From Bacteroidaceae bacterium (GTDB lineage: Bacteria > Bacteroidota > Bacteroidia > Bacteroidales > Bacteroidaceae): a stretch of DNA of 64,000 nucleotides. Shown one piece after another: positions 21,033 through 30,397 of this stretch (position 1 is the stretch's first letter; each line of letters opens with the position of its first letter). The stretch lies in the NCBI GenBank assembly GCA_017465905.1, contig JAFTVE010000013.1:62001-126000 (forward strand), in the 5' to 3' direction. The notes under the pieces are model-generated. The model saw only the letters and a list, made by a program, of their open reading frames with translations. It searched no databases and had not been told where the DNA came from. The position numbers and the translations under genes were made by a program.

Positions 21033-21060
21033 GGAACATACATGTTTCTTGCTTATCTGG
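21021..21060. terminator. Terminator hairpin spanning the stop codon of the lipid-kinase-like gene
   Basis: ccagataag (21021-21029) pairs with cttatctgg (21052-21060), and an inner ggaacat/atgtttc stem extends it. The TAA stop lies inside the hairpin arm. It separates converging genes. Confidence 0.65.
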
Positions 21061-21104
21061 CTACATACTGTTTTGTTGATAAGTTTCTGTGGTCGGGAGC
21101 ATCA

Positions 21105-22643
21105 TCAAGCTCCCCAGTTCTCTCGGTCAAGACTACGATAACCAATAGCCTCTGCTATGTGTAGGGACTGTACTTTCTCACTGCCGTCAAGGTCGGCGAT
21201 GGTTCGGGCTACCTTGAGTATTCGGTCATAAGCTCTGGCCGACAGATTAAGCTGTTCCATTGCGGTTTGCAGTAAAGCTTTACCTCGTTCATCAGGTTGC
21301 GCATAGCTTTGTAGCTGGCGTGGTGTCATCTGCGCATTGCTATGTATGCCTGGTTCGTTTGCAAAGCGTCGTTCCTGTATCTGTCGGGCACGCATTACTC
21401 TCTCGCGGATGGCAGCACTACTTTCCGAAGCTGTGCTCTTGGTCAGTTCGTCAAAGGGAACAGGAGTTATCTCTACCTGTATGTCAATGCGGTCGAGTAG
21501 AGGACCGCTAATCTTATTAAGGTATTTCTGTACTTGTGCAGGGCTACATACACAGGGCTTTGTCGGATGGTTGTAATATCCACATGGACAAGGGTTCATG
21601 GAAGCCACCATCATGAAGTTTGCTGGATAGTCTATGCTATACTTGGCACGTGCTATTGTAATGTGTCTATCTTCAAGCGGTTGGCGAAGCATTTCCAATA
21701 CACTTCTGTTGAACTCGGGTAGTTCGTCACAGAAGAGCACCCCGTTATGCGCAAGGCTTATCTCGCCTGGTTGTGGGTTGCTTCCTCCTCCTACCAATGC
21801 CACGGATGAGATTGTATGATGAGGGCTACGGAAAGGGCGCACGGCTACCAACGAAGCATCTTTTCCTAATCGGCCAGCTACAGAATGTATCTTGGTAGTC
21901 TCCAGGCTCTCCGATAGCGACAGAGGGGGGAGTATCGATGGAAGGCGTTTGGCCATCATTGACTTTCCTGAGCCTGGTGGGCCTATAAGTATGATATTAT
22001 GCGAGCCGGCAGCAGCCACCTCAAAAGCACGTTTTACGTTCTCTTGTCCTTTGACATCCGAGAAGTCAAACTCGAAGCTATCCTGATGGGCATAGAATTC
22101 TTCACGGGTATTGACAATGGTTGGTTCCAGTGTGTCCTCACCATTGAGGAAACGTACGACCTGTACGATGTTGTCGACGCCATACACCTGCAGGTTATTG
22201 ACCACAGCAGCCTCACGTGCATTCTGGTTAGGGAGGATAAACCCTTCGTACCCCAATTCACGCGCCTTGATGGCAATAGGCAAAGCTCCCTTGATAGGCA
22301 TGAGATTTCCATCAAGCCCAAGTTCGCCCATGATGAGGTAACGCTGCAACTTCTCGGTGGCGACAATATCTCCAGCAGCCAATATGCCGATGGCTATGGG
22401 AAGATCATAGGCCGAGCCCTCCTTGCGTATGTCGGCCGGAGCCATATTGATGGTTATCTGGTTACGTGGAAACTTGTAGCCGGTGTTGAGCAACGCTGCA
22501 CGTATGCGTTCATAGCTTTCCTTCACGGCTGTATCGGGCAAACCCACGAGAAAGAATTTGATTCCTCGCGATGTACTGACTTCAATTGTGACGATAGTCG
22601 CATCTACTCCCTGTACGGCGGCACCGAATACCTTGACCAGCAT
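21105..22643 (-). CDS. YifB/ComM family Mg-chelatase-like AAA+ ATPase
   Basis: The 512 residues match the YifB/ComM family. A Lon-like N-terminal domain (1-170) is followed by the AAA+ module with Walker A GPPGSGKS (221-228), RPFRSPHHTIS (269-279) and Walker B GVLFCDELPEF (301-311). A cysteine cluster NPCPCGYYNHP..PCVC (350-366) probably binds zinc, and the C-terminal Mg-chelatase domain is complete. In other bacteria ComM is a helicase that promotes branch migration during natural transformation. It starts five bases after the thioredoxin-like gene and shares its transcript. Confidence 0.9.
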   Translation of the reverse strand: MLVKVFGAAVQGVDATIVTIEVSTSRGIKFFLVGLPDTAVKESYERIRAALLNTGYKFPRNQITINMAPADIRKEGSAYDLPIAIGILAAGDIVATEKLQRYLIMGELGLDGNLMPIKGALPIAIKARELGYEGFILPNQNAREAAVVNNLQVYGVDNIVQVVRFLNGEDTLEPTIVNTREEFYAHQDSFEFDFSDVKGQENVKRAFEVAAAGSHNIILIGPPGSGKSMMAKRLPSILPPLSLSESLETTKIHSVAGRLGKDASLVAVRPFRSPHHTISSVALVGGGSNPQPGEISLAHNGVLFCDELPEFNRSVLEMLRQPLEDRHITIARAKYSIDYPANFMMVASMNPCPCGYYNHPTKPCVCSPAQVQKYLNKISGPLLDRIDIQVEITPVPFDELTKSTASESSAAIRERVMRARQIQERRFANEPGIHSNAQMTPRQLQSYAQPDERGKALLQTAMEQLNLSARAYDRILKVARTIADLDGSEKVQSLHIAEAIGYRSLDRENWGA

Positions 22644-22647
22644 AGTT

Positions 22648-23760
22648 CTAGTAATTAGCTTTTTTACGTTCCCTAATGTTATCGGGCGTCTTCTTAGATT
22701 TCTTTTCAGGCTTCTTTAGCTCTGTCAGTTCATCAATCTTCTTGTCTAAAGCCTCGCCATAGAGGTCGATGGCTTGTATGCGACGTTGAGGGTTGAGCAG
22801 CATGTTGGTCGGCAAACGATTGATATGCATGCGTTGCACAATGCCGCTATTCCATCCCTTCAGGTCATTGGCTTGTCGCCATGTAACAGAGTCCTCTTCA
22901 ATAGCCTGCTTCCAGGCCACACTGTCAATGTCTAATGATACGCTGAGGATATCGAAGTTATGTTTTTTGTACTTTTCCTTGATGTTGATGAGTTCTCTTT
23001 GACGCTGGCGGCTTTCCTTGTCCCATGATGCCCAGAAGGTGATGAGCAGATAGGTATCCTTGTAGTCGGCAGTGTTCACATTCTTCCCTTCAATGTCCTT
23101 TACGTTGTAGTTGGCCACCACACTGTTCTTAACAAGCGGTTTGTGGGTACTTAGCGAGCGTTGCAACTGGTCGATGTAATTATTATCTTGTAAGCTCCCA
23201 CTCATAGAGCCTATGAGATCCTTTATTTCTGCCGTATTGGGTGAGGGCACATTGACGAAATATTCACGCAACAGATGTATGCTTGCCTCCGCATAGGGGT
23301 TGGCACGGATGAATGAATCTGCTATTTGTGCTATTTCTTCAACATCCTCTATACTGTCAGTCTGCTGATAGAAGCTTTGCAACAATGCATTTTGCACGCC
23401 TCCAACAATACGTATATGCCCCATTGCCGCAGTATCTCCTTGCATTACAACAGACAATCCCTTATCGGCAAAAAGCATTTCGCGATGATGATTGGGGAAT
23501 AGCACCCACAGAGGCACCACGGTATCTATATCCATCGTATGATGGAATGCTCCGTTCGTGGCAATAATCATATCGATACGCTCATACAAGGCATCGGCAC
23601 CGTAGATGTAAAGCGTATCTGAATACACCGAATCAGCATGCCAGATAGTGTCTCCCGACAACTTCTGTACATTGCCCTCAAGCACAAAAGAAGGATTCGG
23701 TTGGTCTTTGCATGAACAAAGACAAAGCAACACCATCAGTATAGAGAACAGCCGTCTCAT
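22648..23760 (-). CDS. Thioredoxin-fold lipoprotein lacking the redox CXXC
   Basis: This 370-residue lipoprotein (signal ending LCLCSC, Cys17) has an N-terminal DUF4369-like region (about 22-120), a helical linker, and a C-terminal TlpA/AhpC-like thioredoxin fold (about 212-345). At the position of WCxxC the sequence reads FWASWDKES (242-250) with no cysteine, so it cannot do classical disulfide chemistry. The cis-Pro region is present as INRLPTNMLL. The C-terminus is Lys-rich. The role may be ligand binding or a non-redox chaperone function in the periplasm. It sits upstream of the comM-like gene. Confidence 0.75.
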   Translation of the reverse strand: MRRLFSILMVLLCLCSCKDQPNPSFVLEGNVQKLSGDTIWHADSVYSDTLYIYGADALYERIDMIIATNGAFHHTMDIDTVVPLWVLFPNHHREMLFADKGLSVVMQGDTAAMGHIRIVGGVQNALLQSFYQQTDSIEDVEEIAQIADSFIRANPYAEASIHLLREYFVNVPSPNTAEIKDLIGSMSGSLQDNNYIDQLQRSLSTHKPLVKNSVVANYNVKDIEGKNVNTADYKDTYLLITFWASWDKESRQRQRELINIKEKYKKHNFDILSVSLDIDSVAWKQAIEEDSVTWRQANDLKGWNSGIVQRMHINRLPTNMLLNPQRRIQAIDLYGEALDKKIDELTELKKPEKKSKKTPDNIRERKKANY

Positions 23761-23762
23761 CT

Positions 23763-23795
23763 AACTCTCAATTTTCAATTTTCCATTTTCAATTT
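23763..23795. repeat. Heptamer spacer tract between typA and the thioredoxin-like gene
   Basis: Four units of caatttt type (caatttt, caatttt, ccatttt, caattta) fill the 33-base gap between the typA stop codon and the next start codon in the same orientation. Confidence 0.6.
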
Positions 23796-25593
23796 AAGAG
23801 CGATTCGCACGCTTACGCTCCAGCTCGTCGAGGATAATCTTGCGCATACGCATCGACTTGGGCGTAACCTCCACATACTCATCCTCCTTGATGTATTCGA
23901 GCGCCTCCTCCAGAGAGAAGATGATGGGCGGTACGATACGCGCCTTTTCGTCAGAGCCGCTGGCACGCATATTGGTGAGCTTTTTGCTCTTGGTGACGTT
24001 GATGACAAGGTCATTGTCATGCACGTGCTCACCCACAACCTGTCCGGCATATACCTCGTCCTGCGGGAAGATGAAGAACTTGCCGCGGTCCTGCAGCTTG
24101 TCGATAGCGTAGGCAAAGGCCGTACCCGACTCCATGGCAATCATAGAACCATTGCTGCGGCGGTCGATATCGCCCTTGTAGGGCTCGTAGCCCTTGAAGC
24201 GATGGGCCATGATGGCTTCGCCAGCCGAGGCGGTAAGCACATTGGTGCGCAGGCCGATGATGCCTCGTGAGGGGATGTTGAAGGCGATGTTCACACGGTC
24301 GCCTTGTGTCTCCATCGAGGTGAGCTCACCCTTGCGGCGGGTCACCATATCGATCATCTTGCTTGAGTACTCTTCGGGGACGCTGATGGTGAGTTCCTCT
24401 ATAGGCTCGCACTTCTGTCCGTCAATCTCCTTATAGATTACTTGCGGCTGGCCCACCTGCAACTCGTAGCCCTCGCGACGCATGGTCTCGATGAGTACAG
24501 AGAGGTGCAGCACGCCACGGCCATAGACAATCCACTTGTCGCTATCCTCCTCCTTCACCACACGCAGAGCCAGGTTCTTGTCGAGCTCCTTCATCAAGCG
24601 GTCGTGGATATGGCGCGAGGTAACAAACTTACCCTCCTTGCCGAAGAAGGGCGAGTCGTTGATGGCAAAGAGCATGCTCATCGTAGGCTCATCGATAGCG
24701 ATGGTAGGCAGCGGCTCGGGATTCTCGGCATCGCATACGGTGTCGCCAATCTCAAAGTTGTCCAAGCCCACGATAGCGCATATATCGCCCGAGCTCACCG
24801 CATCGGTACGCTTGCGTTCCAGCCCCTCGAAGGTATGCAGTTCCTTGATCTTGGCCTTCTCGGTCGAGCCGTTTCTGTGGGCCAATGTGATGGTCATACC
24901 CTCCTTCAGTGTACCACGGTGCACGCGGCCCACAGCCACACGGCCCGTGTATGAAGAGTAGTCGAGCGAGGTGATGAGCATCTGCGGTGTACCCTCCAGG
25001 CGCTCAGGGCCGGGGATATGCTCCAGGATAACGTCGAGCAGGTAGTTGATGTTGTCGGTCGGAGTCTTCCAGTCGGCACCCATCCAGTTGTTCTTGGCCG
25101 AGCCGTATACCACGGGGAAGTCAAGCTGGTCCTCCGTAGCCTCGAGGGCAAACATCAGGTCGAATACCATCTCATACACCTCCTCGGGGCGGCAGTTGGG
25201 CTTGTCCACCTTGTTGACTACCACCACAGGCTTGAGGCCTATCTGCAATGCCTTCTGCAGCACGAAGCGTGTCTGTGGCATCGGACCCTCAAAAGCATCC
25301 ACGAGAAGGATGCAGCCGTCAGCCATATTGAGCACGCGCTCCACCTCACCGCCAAAGTCCGAGTGACCCGGCGTGTCAATAATATTTATCTTAGTCCCTT
25401 TATAGTTGATTGATACGTTCTTGGAGAGAATCGTTATTCCTCGCTCACGTTCCAAGTCATTGTTGTCGAGTACCAACTCACCACCGTTCTGGTTCTCACG
25501 AAACAGGTTTCCGGCGAGCATCATCTTGTCGACCAACGTCGTCTTACCGTGGTCTACGTGCGCAATAATGGCAATGTTTCTGATGTCCTGCAT
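23794..25593 (-). CDS. typA: Ribosome-associated translational GTPase TypA/BipA
   Basis: This 599-residue GTPase of the EF-G superfamily has G1 AHVDHGKTTLVDK (11-23), switch II DTPGHSDFGGEVER, and G4 NKVDKP. Domains II, III and V follow, with the BipA-specific C-terminal domain (SRGIIGLRTNVLTASAGEAIMAHRF and FIFPQDEVYAGQVVGEH). It binds the 70S A site and assists 50S assembly and stress growth. Its transcript starts in a repeated promoter-bearing element only about 20 bases upstream. The thioredoxin-like and comM-like genes follow in the same direction after a heptamer spacer. Confidence 0.95.
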   Translation of the reverse strand: MQDIRNIAIIAHVDHGKTTLVDKMMLAGNLFRENQNGGELVLDNNDLERERGITILSKNVSINYKGTKINIIDTPGHSDFGGEVERVLNMADGCILLVDAFEGPMPQTRFVLQKALQIGLKPVVVVNKVDKPNCRPEEVYEMVFDLMFALEATEDQLDFPVVYGSAKNNWMGADWKTPTDNINYLLDVILEHIPGPERLEGTPQMLITSLDYSSYTGRVAVGRVHRGTLKEGMTITLAHRNGSTEKAKIKELHTFEGLERKRTDAVSSGDICAIVGLDNFEIGDTVCDAENPEPLPTIAIDEPTMSMLFAINDSPFFGKEGKFVTSRHIHDRLMKELDKNLALRVVKEEDSDKWIVYGRGVLHLSVLIETMRREGYELQVGQPQVIYKEIDGQKCEPIEELTISVPEEYSSKMIDMVTRRKGELTSMETQGDRVNIAFNIPSRGIIGLRTNVLTASAGEAIMAHRFKGYEPYKGDIDRRSNGSMIAMESGTAFAYAIDKLQDRGKFFIFPQDEVYAGQVVGEHVHDNDLVINVTKSKKLTNMRASGSDEKARIVPPIIFSLEEALEYIKEDEYVEVTPKSMRMRKIILDELERKRANRS

Positions 25594-25614
25594 ATATAGT
25601 ATACTAAATATTCT

Positions 25615-25685
25615 GCAAAATTAGTGCAAGGCGAGCGAAAATACAAGTTTACTTGTAATTTTCCGAGCCGCAGCCTAATTTCTGT
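25615..25685 (-). repeat. Copy A of the promoter-bearing interspersed element (typA promoter)
   Basis: This ~70-bp element recurs at 41343 and 44971. On the minus strand it contains a cttg -33 site (25644-25647), exactly 20 bases, and TAATTTTG (25616-25623), about 23 bases before the typA start codon. A central acaagt/acttgt inverted repeat overlaps the -33 site. Confidence 0.75.
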
Positions 25686-25730
25686 TTACGGAGTAGACTA
25701 AAATTTCTCGGAGAAACCGAGCCTCCGGTT

Positions 25731-26084
25731 TTATTCTGACTTATACGAGAGGATGTGGATGGTGACGCCTATGGCGATGGCTATCATGAGGCATTTGAGC
25801 CAGATGGGGTGGAGGATGTAGGCGCAAAAGAGGAGTGAGAGCCACAGCATGGTGAGGATGTATGCTTTGACGCGGCGGGGTATCATCCTGTGCTCACGGA
25901 AGTTGCGGATGTAGGGACCCAGCTTGGGATGACTCATCAGCCAGTCGTACATACGCGATGAGCCGCGGTAGTAGCAGAAGGCGGTGAGTAGTAGCAGTGG
26001 AGTAGTGGGCAACACGGGCAGGAAGATACCGATGATACCCAAGATGAGGCTTAAGGTTCCGAGGAGGAGATAGAGGAGCTTCAT
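25731..26084 (-). CDS. DUF454 (YbaN-like) inner-membrane protein
   Basis: The 117 residues match the DUF454 family: an N-terminal segment LGIIGIFLPVLPTTPLLLLTAFCYYRGS with the conserved PVLPTTPLLL (about 24-33), then a cytoplasmic loop with NFREHRMIP, and two further membrane helices (about 72-90 and 93-110). The biochemical role is unknown. It lies downstream of the TonB-type receptor in the same direction, separated by a hairpin-forming repeat tract. Confidence 0.85.
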   Translation of the reverse strand: MKLLYLLLGTLSLILGIIGIFLPVLPTTPLLLLTAFCYYRGSSRMYDWLMSHPKLGPYIRNFREHRMIPRRVKAYILTMLWLSLLFCAYILHPIWLKCLMIAIAIGVTIHILSYKSE

Positions 26085-26089
26085 GGAGT

Positions 26090-26160
26090 CAAAAATGAAA
26101 AGTGAAGAATTAAGAGTGAGAAGTTGCCTATTCTTTACTTTTCACTCTTAACTCTTCACT
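26090..26160. repeat. Heptamer tract forming a large hairpin between receptor and DUF454 genes
   Basis: Two blocks of 7-bp units (gaagaat/taagagt type and their complements tcttaac/tcttcac) face each other, making an imperfect stem from about 26099 to 26159. It probably acts as a terminator or mRNA stabiliser after the receptor gene. Confidence 0.55.
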
Positions 26161-26165
26161 CGTTC

Positions 26166-28682
26166 TTACATGTCATAATCCAGTCCGTCGCCACCGGTGC
26201 TGTATTCGGGCGACATGCCTTCGTCCATTCTGCGTGGCTTCTTGGCACGCATGTTGCCGAAGCTATAGGTGAGTGTGGCGCCGATGCTGCGTCCGCCTCG
26301 GAAATTGCTGCTGTCCTGGTAGAAGTTGTCGCCCCACTTTACGGAGTGGAAGCGGCGTGAGTTGAGCAGGTCGCGCCCGTTGAGTGAGAAACTCCATTTG
26401 CCACCGGCAAACTGTTTGCGTATGCCGGCATCAAGTCCGTAGTTGGGGGCGCGGTATCCCTGGGCGATGACACTCTTGGCATTGTACATGCCGGTGAGCT
26501 GCAGTGACCATGCCTTGGGGAGTCCCATGCTGGCCATCATGCGGAGGTTCCAGGAGAAGTCCTCGCTGGCGTCGCCGTGGAGGTTTTCGCCGTTGGGCAT
26601 GATGAAGTCGAAGGCTTCGAGTTTGTAGTAGTACATGTTGAGTGTGGTGGTGAGGTCGAGCTTACCGAAGAGGCGGTTCTTGCCCACAATCTCAATACCT
26701 GACGAGAGCGACTGTGCGACATTGTCGGAGGTGCTGTACATGATACCGTCCTGCATGTAGGAGATACGCTGCATGATGTCGTCGGTGGTGCGATAGTAGG
26801 CCGATACGGAGAGCATGTGGTTTTCCCACGACTTGAGGTAGTTGAACTCGAAGGCGTTTGAGTACTCGGGCTTCAACAGGGGGTTACCGAACGAGATGTT
26901 GGTGGAGTCGGTGATGTTTTGAAACGAGTTGAGCTGGCCTCCCCACGGACGACGCACGCGCTTGGTGTAGTTCACCTGTAGTTCATTGTCGTTGGGCAAT
27001 TGATAGGAGAGGAACACGCTGGGAAAGAGCTGGAAGACGGGCTTCATGCTCTCGGGATGTGTCACGAGCTCTCCATTGATCTTGTGATGCGAGTCGGTAA
27101 AGACTTTGTAGTACTCGCCGCGCAGGCCTACTTGGTAGCCGAAGTTCTTCCATAGTTTGCCTGAGTAGGTGGCGTAGAGGGCGTGCAGGTCGCGGTTGTA
27201 GGTGAAGCGGTTGTAGAGGCTCTCGATCTCCTGCTGCTTGTCGGGGTCGGAGAAGGTGCTCACAGGGCTGTTCTCACGGGTGAAGGTTCCGCGGTAGCCT
27301 GCCTGTAGCTTGTGGTTGTCGTTGAAGGCGTTCTCGTAGTCGAGCTGCAGCTCGTAGTCTACGTTGTCCATTGTGCTTTCTTGCAGCTGGTAAGAGTATA
27401 GGTCGGGACGATGAGCGGATGATGTGGCAGGCTGCACGAAGTGTGTGGTCTGCTCATATACGTTGCTGCCGCTGTTGCCCCATGAGTGACGCGAAGCGGT
27501 AAAGTCGAGCCAGTGTGTGGTACTCCACTCGTGCTTGTAGCCGAGGCTGAGGTTATACATGAGCATGTCACCTGTGCTCATGGTGCTGCGGGCACGAGTG
27601 AAATCGACATTCTCACCCACCATAGTGCCTCGACCGGAAGTGTAGTCGATAGTATTGGTGCGTTCATTGTTTCCCATCATCCCCATGAGGTCGAATGAGA
27701 TATGGTCCTTCTGTGTGGGGTGCCAGGTGAGGCCTGCACGGGCAAACACGTTGCCGCCCTTCATGTTGCCATGTCCAAACTGGTCGAGGTAGGTGGTGTC
27801 TGTGCCGAGGTAGTTCTCGCGGTAGCTGGTGTTCTCGTTCATGTGACGGCGCTCGCGGTAGCTCACGTTGGCATATGCGTCAAGTACGCCGCTGCTGTAG
27901 TTGATGTTGGCACTGGCATTGTAGCCGCCAAACTCGGTGTCGTACATGTTAGCACCAGCTTGTGCGCTGCCATAGTAGCCGGCCTTGCGGTCGCGCTTGA
28001 GCACGATGTTGATGATGCCCACGGTGCCTTCGGGGCTGTACTTGGCCGAAGGGTTGGTGATTACCTCGATGCGTTCGATGCTCTCGGCAGGCATCTGCTC
28101 CAGGATATCGCCCTGATTGTCGGCAGTGAGTCCTTGTGCCTTACCATTGATCCATACGGTGACGCTCTCTGATCCACGCAGCGATACGGTACCTTCGGTG
28201 TCGACCTCCACGGAGGGAATGTTCTGCAGGATGTCTGATGCTGAACCGCCTGTGGCTGCGATGGCCTGGTCTACGTTAAACACCTTCTTGTCGATCTCGA
28301 ACTTCATCTGCGAGCGTATGCCGGTGACCTCTACCTCCTTGAGCACCTTGCTGTCCTCGTCCAGGGCTATCTGCTTGAAGTTGGCATTCTTTGCCGAGGT
28401 GGTGAGGGTGAATTCGCGGGTTGCGTTCTGGTAGCCGATGTAGGAGACGGTGAGCACGTAGGTACCATACTCGAGGCCGTCGATACGGAAGGCACCGTCC
28501 ATGTCTGTGATGGCTCCGCCAGCCATGTTGTCGCTTCCCTTGGGGCTTACCACTACGTTAACGAACTCGATGGCCTCCGCTGTGGCCTTGTCTACAATCT
28601 TGCCTCTCACGCTGCCTTGAGCCATTACTGCTGCAAGGGGGACGAGCATGCATACGAGAGATAGAAGAAACTTCTTTGTCAT
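26166..28682 (-). CDS. TonB-dependent-receptor-like outer-membrane beta-barrel protein
   Basis: This 838-residue protein has a signal peptide (MTKKFLLSLVCMLVPLAAVMA), a carboxypeptidase-regulatory-like Ig domain (about 23-105, GSVRGKIVDKATAEAIEFVNV), a plug domain (about 115-225, VNGKAQGLTADNQGDILEQMPAESIERIEV) and a barrel of the OMP_b-brl_3 type. The C-terminal extension past the last strands is short and acidic. The barrel part NGRDLLNSRRFHS is common in this family. It probably imports or binds a peptide, metal or small ligand. No SusD partner lies next to it, so it is not a classical polysaccharide-utilisation pair. Confidence 0.88.
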   Translation of the reverse strand: MTKKFLLSLVCMLVPLAAVMAQGSVRGKIVDKATAEAIEFVNVVVSPKGSDNMAGGAITDMDGAFRIDGLEYGTYVLTVSYIGYQNATREFTLTTSAKNANFKQIALDEDSKVLKEVEVTGIRSQMKFEIDKKVFNVDQAIAATGGSASDILQNIPSVEVDTEGTVSLRGSESVTVWINGKAQGLTADNQGDILEQMPAESIERIEVITNPSAKYSPEGTVGIINIVLKRDRKAGYYGSAQAGANMYDTEFGGYNASANINYSSGVLDAYANVSYRERRHMNENTSYRENYLGTDTTYLDQFGHGNMKGGNVFARAGLTWHPTQKDHISFDLMGMMGNNERTNTIDYTSGRGTMVGENVDFTRARSTMSTGDMLMYNLSLGYKHEWSTTHWLDFTASRHSWGNSGSNVYEQTTHFVQPATSSAHRPDLYSYQLQESTMDNVDYELQLDYENAFNDNHKLQAGYRGTFTRENSPVSTFSDPDKQQEIESLYNRFTYNRDLHALYATYSGKLWKNFGYQVGLRGEYYKVFTDSHHKINGELVTHPESMKPVFQLFPSVFLSYQLPNDNELQVNYTKRVRRPWGGQLNSFQNITDSTNISFGNPLLKPEYSNAFEFNYLKSWENHMLSVSAYYRTTDDIMQRISYMQDGIMYSTSDNVAQSLSSGIEIVGKNRLFGKLDLTTTLNMYYYKLEAFDFIMPNGENLHGDASEDFSWNLRMMASMGLPKAWSLQLTGMYNAKSVIAQGYRAPNYGLDAGIRKQFAGGKWSFSLNGRDLLNSRRFHSVKWGDNFYQDSSNFRGGRSIGATLTYSFGNMRAKKPRRMDEGMSPEYSTGGDGLDYDM

Positions 28683-28737
28683 GTCGGTCTTTATCTTTTT
28701 TACTTAAATATTTTCACGCCTTTTTTTAAAAATCTTG

Positions 28738-28745
28738 CAAAATTA
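28738..28745 (-). promoter_or_regulatory. -7 box of the TonB-type receptor promoter
   Basis: The minus strand reads TAATTTTG, 55 bases upstream of the receptor start. No TTTG -33 box is obvious at the correct distance. Confidence 0.5.
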
Positions 28746-28860
28746 CTCATTATTAGACTATCGAGAGATAGGGAGGTTTAAATTTTTAGCGTTTTTTATG
28801 TTTTGCAGGGGCATATTACGTTTTTGCTTGCTGTATGGCTGCTTATTCGCTCGTTTTTTG

Positions 28861-28868
28861 TACCTTTG
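28861..28868 (+). promoter_or_regulatory. aroQ -7 promoter box
   Basis: TACCTTTG, a perfect TAnnTTTG, lies 22 bases before the ATG at 28891. It drives the aroQ, methyltransferase and probably rbfA/permease run. Confidence 0.6.
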
Positions 28869-28890
28869 CGGTTGACTAACCGATTTGTCT

Positions 28891-29322
28891 ATGAACAACA
28901 AGAAACGTATATTGGTGCTCAACGGACCCAACCTTAATCTTTTGGGCAAGCGCGAGCCCGGTATCTATGGCAATGACTCGATGGAGAGCTTCCTAGCCCA
29001 TCTGAGGGAAAGTTTCCCGGAGGTGGAGGTGGAGTACTACCAGTCGAATGTTGAGGGCGAGCTCATCAACAAGCTTCACGAGGTGGGCTTCACCTACGAT
29101 GGGGTGGCACTGAATGCTGGGGCCTATACTCACACCTCGGTTGCCATACACGATGCCATCAAGGCCATAGAGGCTCCGGTGGTGGAGGTGCACATATCCA
29201 ACGTGTACCAGCGTGAGACGTACCGCCACACGTCGCTCATCACAGGAGCTTGCGTGGGGGTTATCGGTGGGTTTGGGCTGAACTCGTATAAACTGGCCAT
29301 AGAGGCTTTGCTCGCACTATGA
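28891..29322 (+). CDS. aroQ: Type II 3-dehydroquinate dehydratase
   Basis: With the ATG at 28891 the protein has 143 residues, the standard size of the dodecameric type II enzyme; an upstream TTG at 28885 adds two residues. It dehydrates 3-dehydroquinate to 3-dehydroshikimate in the shikimate pathway. Signatures are LNGPNLNLLGKREPGIYG (catalytic Arg and Tyr), LNAGAYTHTSVAIHDA, and HISNVYQRETYRHTSLI. The following methyltransferase start overlaps its stop (ATGA). Confidence 0.95.
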   Translation: MNNKKRILVLNGPNLNLLGKREPGIYGNDSMESFLAHLRESFPEVEVEYYQSNVEGELINKLHEVGFTYDGVALNAGAYTHTSVAIHDAIKAIEAPVVEVHISNVYQRETYRHTSLITGACVGVIGGFGLNSYKLAIEALLAL

Positions 29323-29951
29323 CGGAAGCTATTGATGCCTACATATTGGCCCACATGGATGAGGAGAGCGACTACCTGAAGGCGCTCTATCGGCAGACAC
29401 ATGTGAAGCTCATCAATCCCCGAATGACATCGGGCCACCTGCAGGGACGTCTGCTGAAGATGCTGGTGCAGATGATACGCCCCCGACGGGTGCTTGAGAT
29501 TGGTACCTTTACGGGATATTCGGCGCTCTGTATGGCCGAAGGCCTTGAGGAGGGTGCTCTGCTGCATACCTACGAGATTGACGATGAGCTGGAGGACTTC
29601 ACACGCCCTTGGATAGAGGGCTCGCCCTATGGCGACAAGGTGTGCTTCCACATAGGGAATGCGTTGGAGGAGGTGCCCGGGCTGGGTGAGACCTTCGACC
29701 TCGTGTTTATGGATGGCGACAAGCGCCAGTATATGGAGTACTACGAGATGGTGATGACTCACACCTCGGAGCATGCCATCATCCTTGCCGACAATACGCT
29801 TTGGGATGGGCATGTGGTGGACAAGGCCTACCTTGCCGATCGCCAGACGGCTGCCATCAACGAGTTTAACGCCTTTGTGGCGGCCGATAAGAGGGTGGAG
29901 AAGCTTATACTCCCCTTGCGCGACGGACTGACCATGATAAGGAAACGATAA
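29319..29951 (+). CDS. Class I SAM-dependent O-methyltransferase (CCoAOMT-like)
   Basis: The 210 residues form a Rossmann methyltransferase of the caffeoyl-CoA/catechol O-methyltransferase family. The SAM loop is VLEIGTFTGYSALCMAEGL (about 52-70), followed by TYEIDDELEDF. The metal-site region MDGDKRQY...ILADNTLWDG supplies the Asp/Asn ligands for a divalent ion. The substrate is unknown. It is translationally coupled to aroQ. Confidence 0.88.
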   Translation: MTEAIDAYILAHMDEESDYLKALYRQTHVKLINPRMTSGHLQGRLLKMLVQMIRPRRVLEIGTFTGYSALCMAEGLEEGALLHTYEIDDELEDFTRPWIEGSPYGDKVCFHIGNALEEVPGLGETFDLVFMDGDKRQYMEYYEMVMTHTSEHAIILADNTLWDGHVVDKAYLADRQTAAINEFNAFVAADKRVEKLILPLRDGLTMIRKR

Positions 29952-29971
29952 CTGTGGTGTCTCCCATAGGG

Positions 29972-29989
29972 AAGGCTTAGGCAAGCCTT
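29972..29989. other. Small hairpin between methyltransferase and rbfA
   Basis: aaggctt pairs with aagcctt over four bases. No T-run follows, so it is probably not a terminator in this gene run. Confidence 0.35.
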
Positions 29990-30032
29990 GATAGATAGCG
30001 AATAGTAATAAATAGAACAGTAAATATATATT

Positions 30033-30365
30033 ATGGAATCAACCAGACAAAGTAAGATTGCTCGCCTCATACAGAAGGAGCTGAGCGAGATATTTCTGCT
30101 GCAGGCCAAGTCGATGAACGGCGTGCTTATATCGGTAACGGCTGCACGCATCAGCCCCGACCTCAGCATCGCAAGGGTGTATATCAGCGTGTTCCCCTCG
30201 AACCGCGGCGACGAGATTGTGAAGAACCTCAACGGCAATGTCCGTTCCATCCGCTTCGAGCTGGGCAATCGCCTGCGCCATCAGTTGCGTATTATCCCCG
30301 AGCTGAAATTCTTCATCGACGACTCGCTCGATTATCTGGAGCGCATTGACGAACTGCTCAAGTAG
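30033..30365 (+). CDS. rbfA: Ribosome-binding factor A
   Basis: The 110 residues match RbfA, a KH-fold protein needed for 16S rRNA 5'-end maturation of the 30S subunit. Visible family features are the N-terminal RQSKIARLIQKELSEIFLLQ, LISVTAARISPDLSIARVYISVFP, and the C-terminal LRHQLRIIPELKFFIDDSLDYLERIDELL. The permease gene starts 32 bases later. Confidence 0.93.
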   Translation: MESTRQSKIARLIQKELSEIFLLQAKSMNGVLISVTAARISPDLSIARVYISVFPSNRGDEIVKNLNGNVRSIRFELGNRLRHQLRIIPELKFFIDDSLDYLERIDELLK

Positions 30366-30397
30366 GGCTTACCTCTATACCATCTCCTCTGTTGCCG

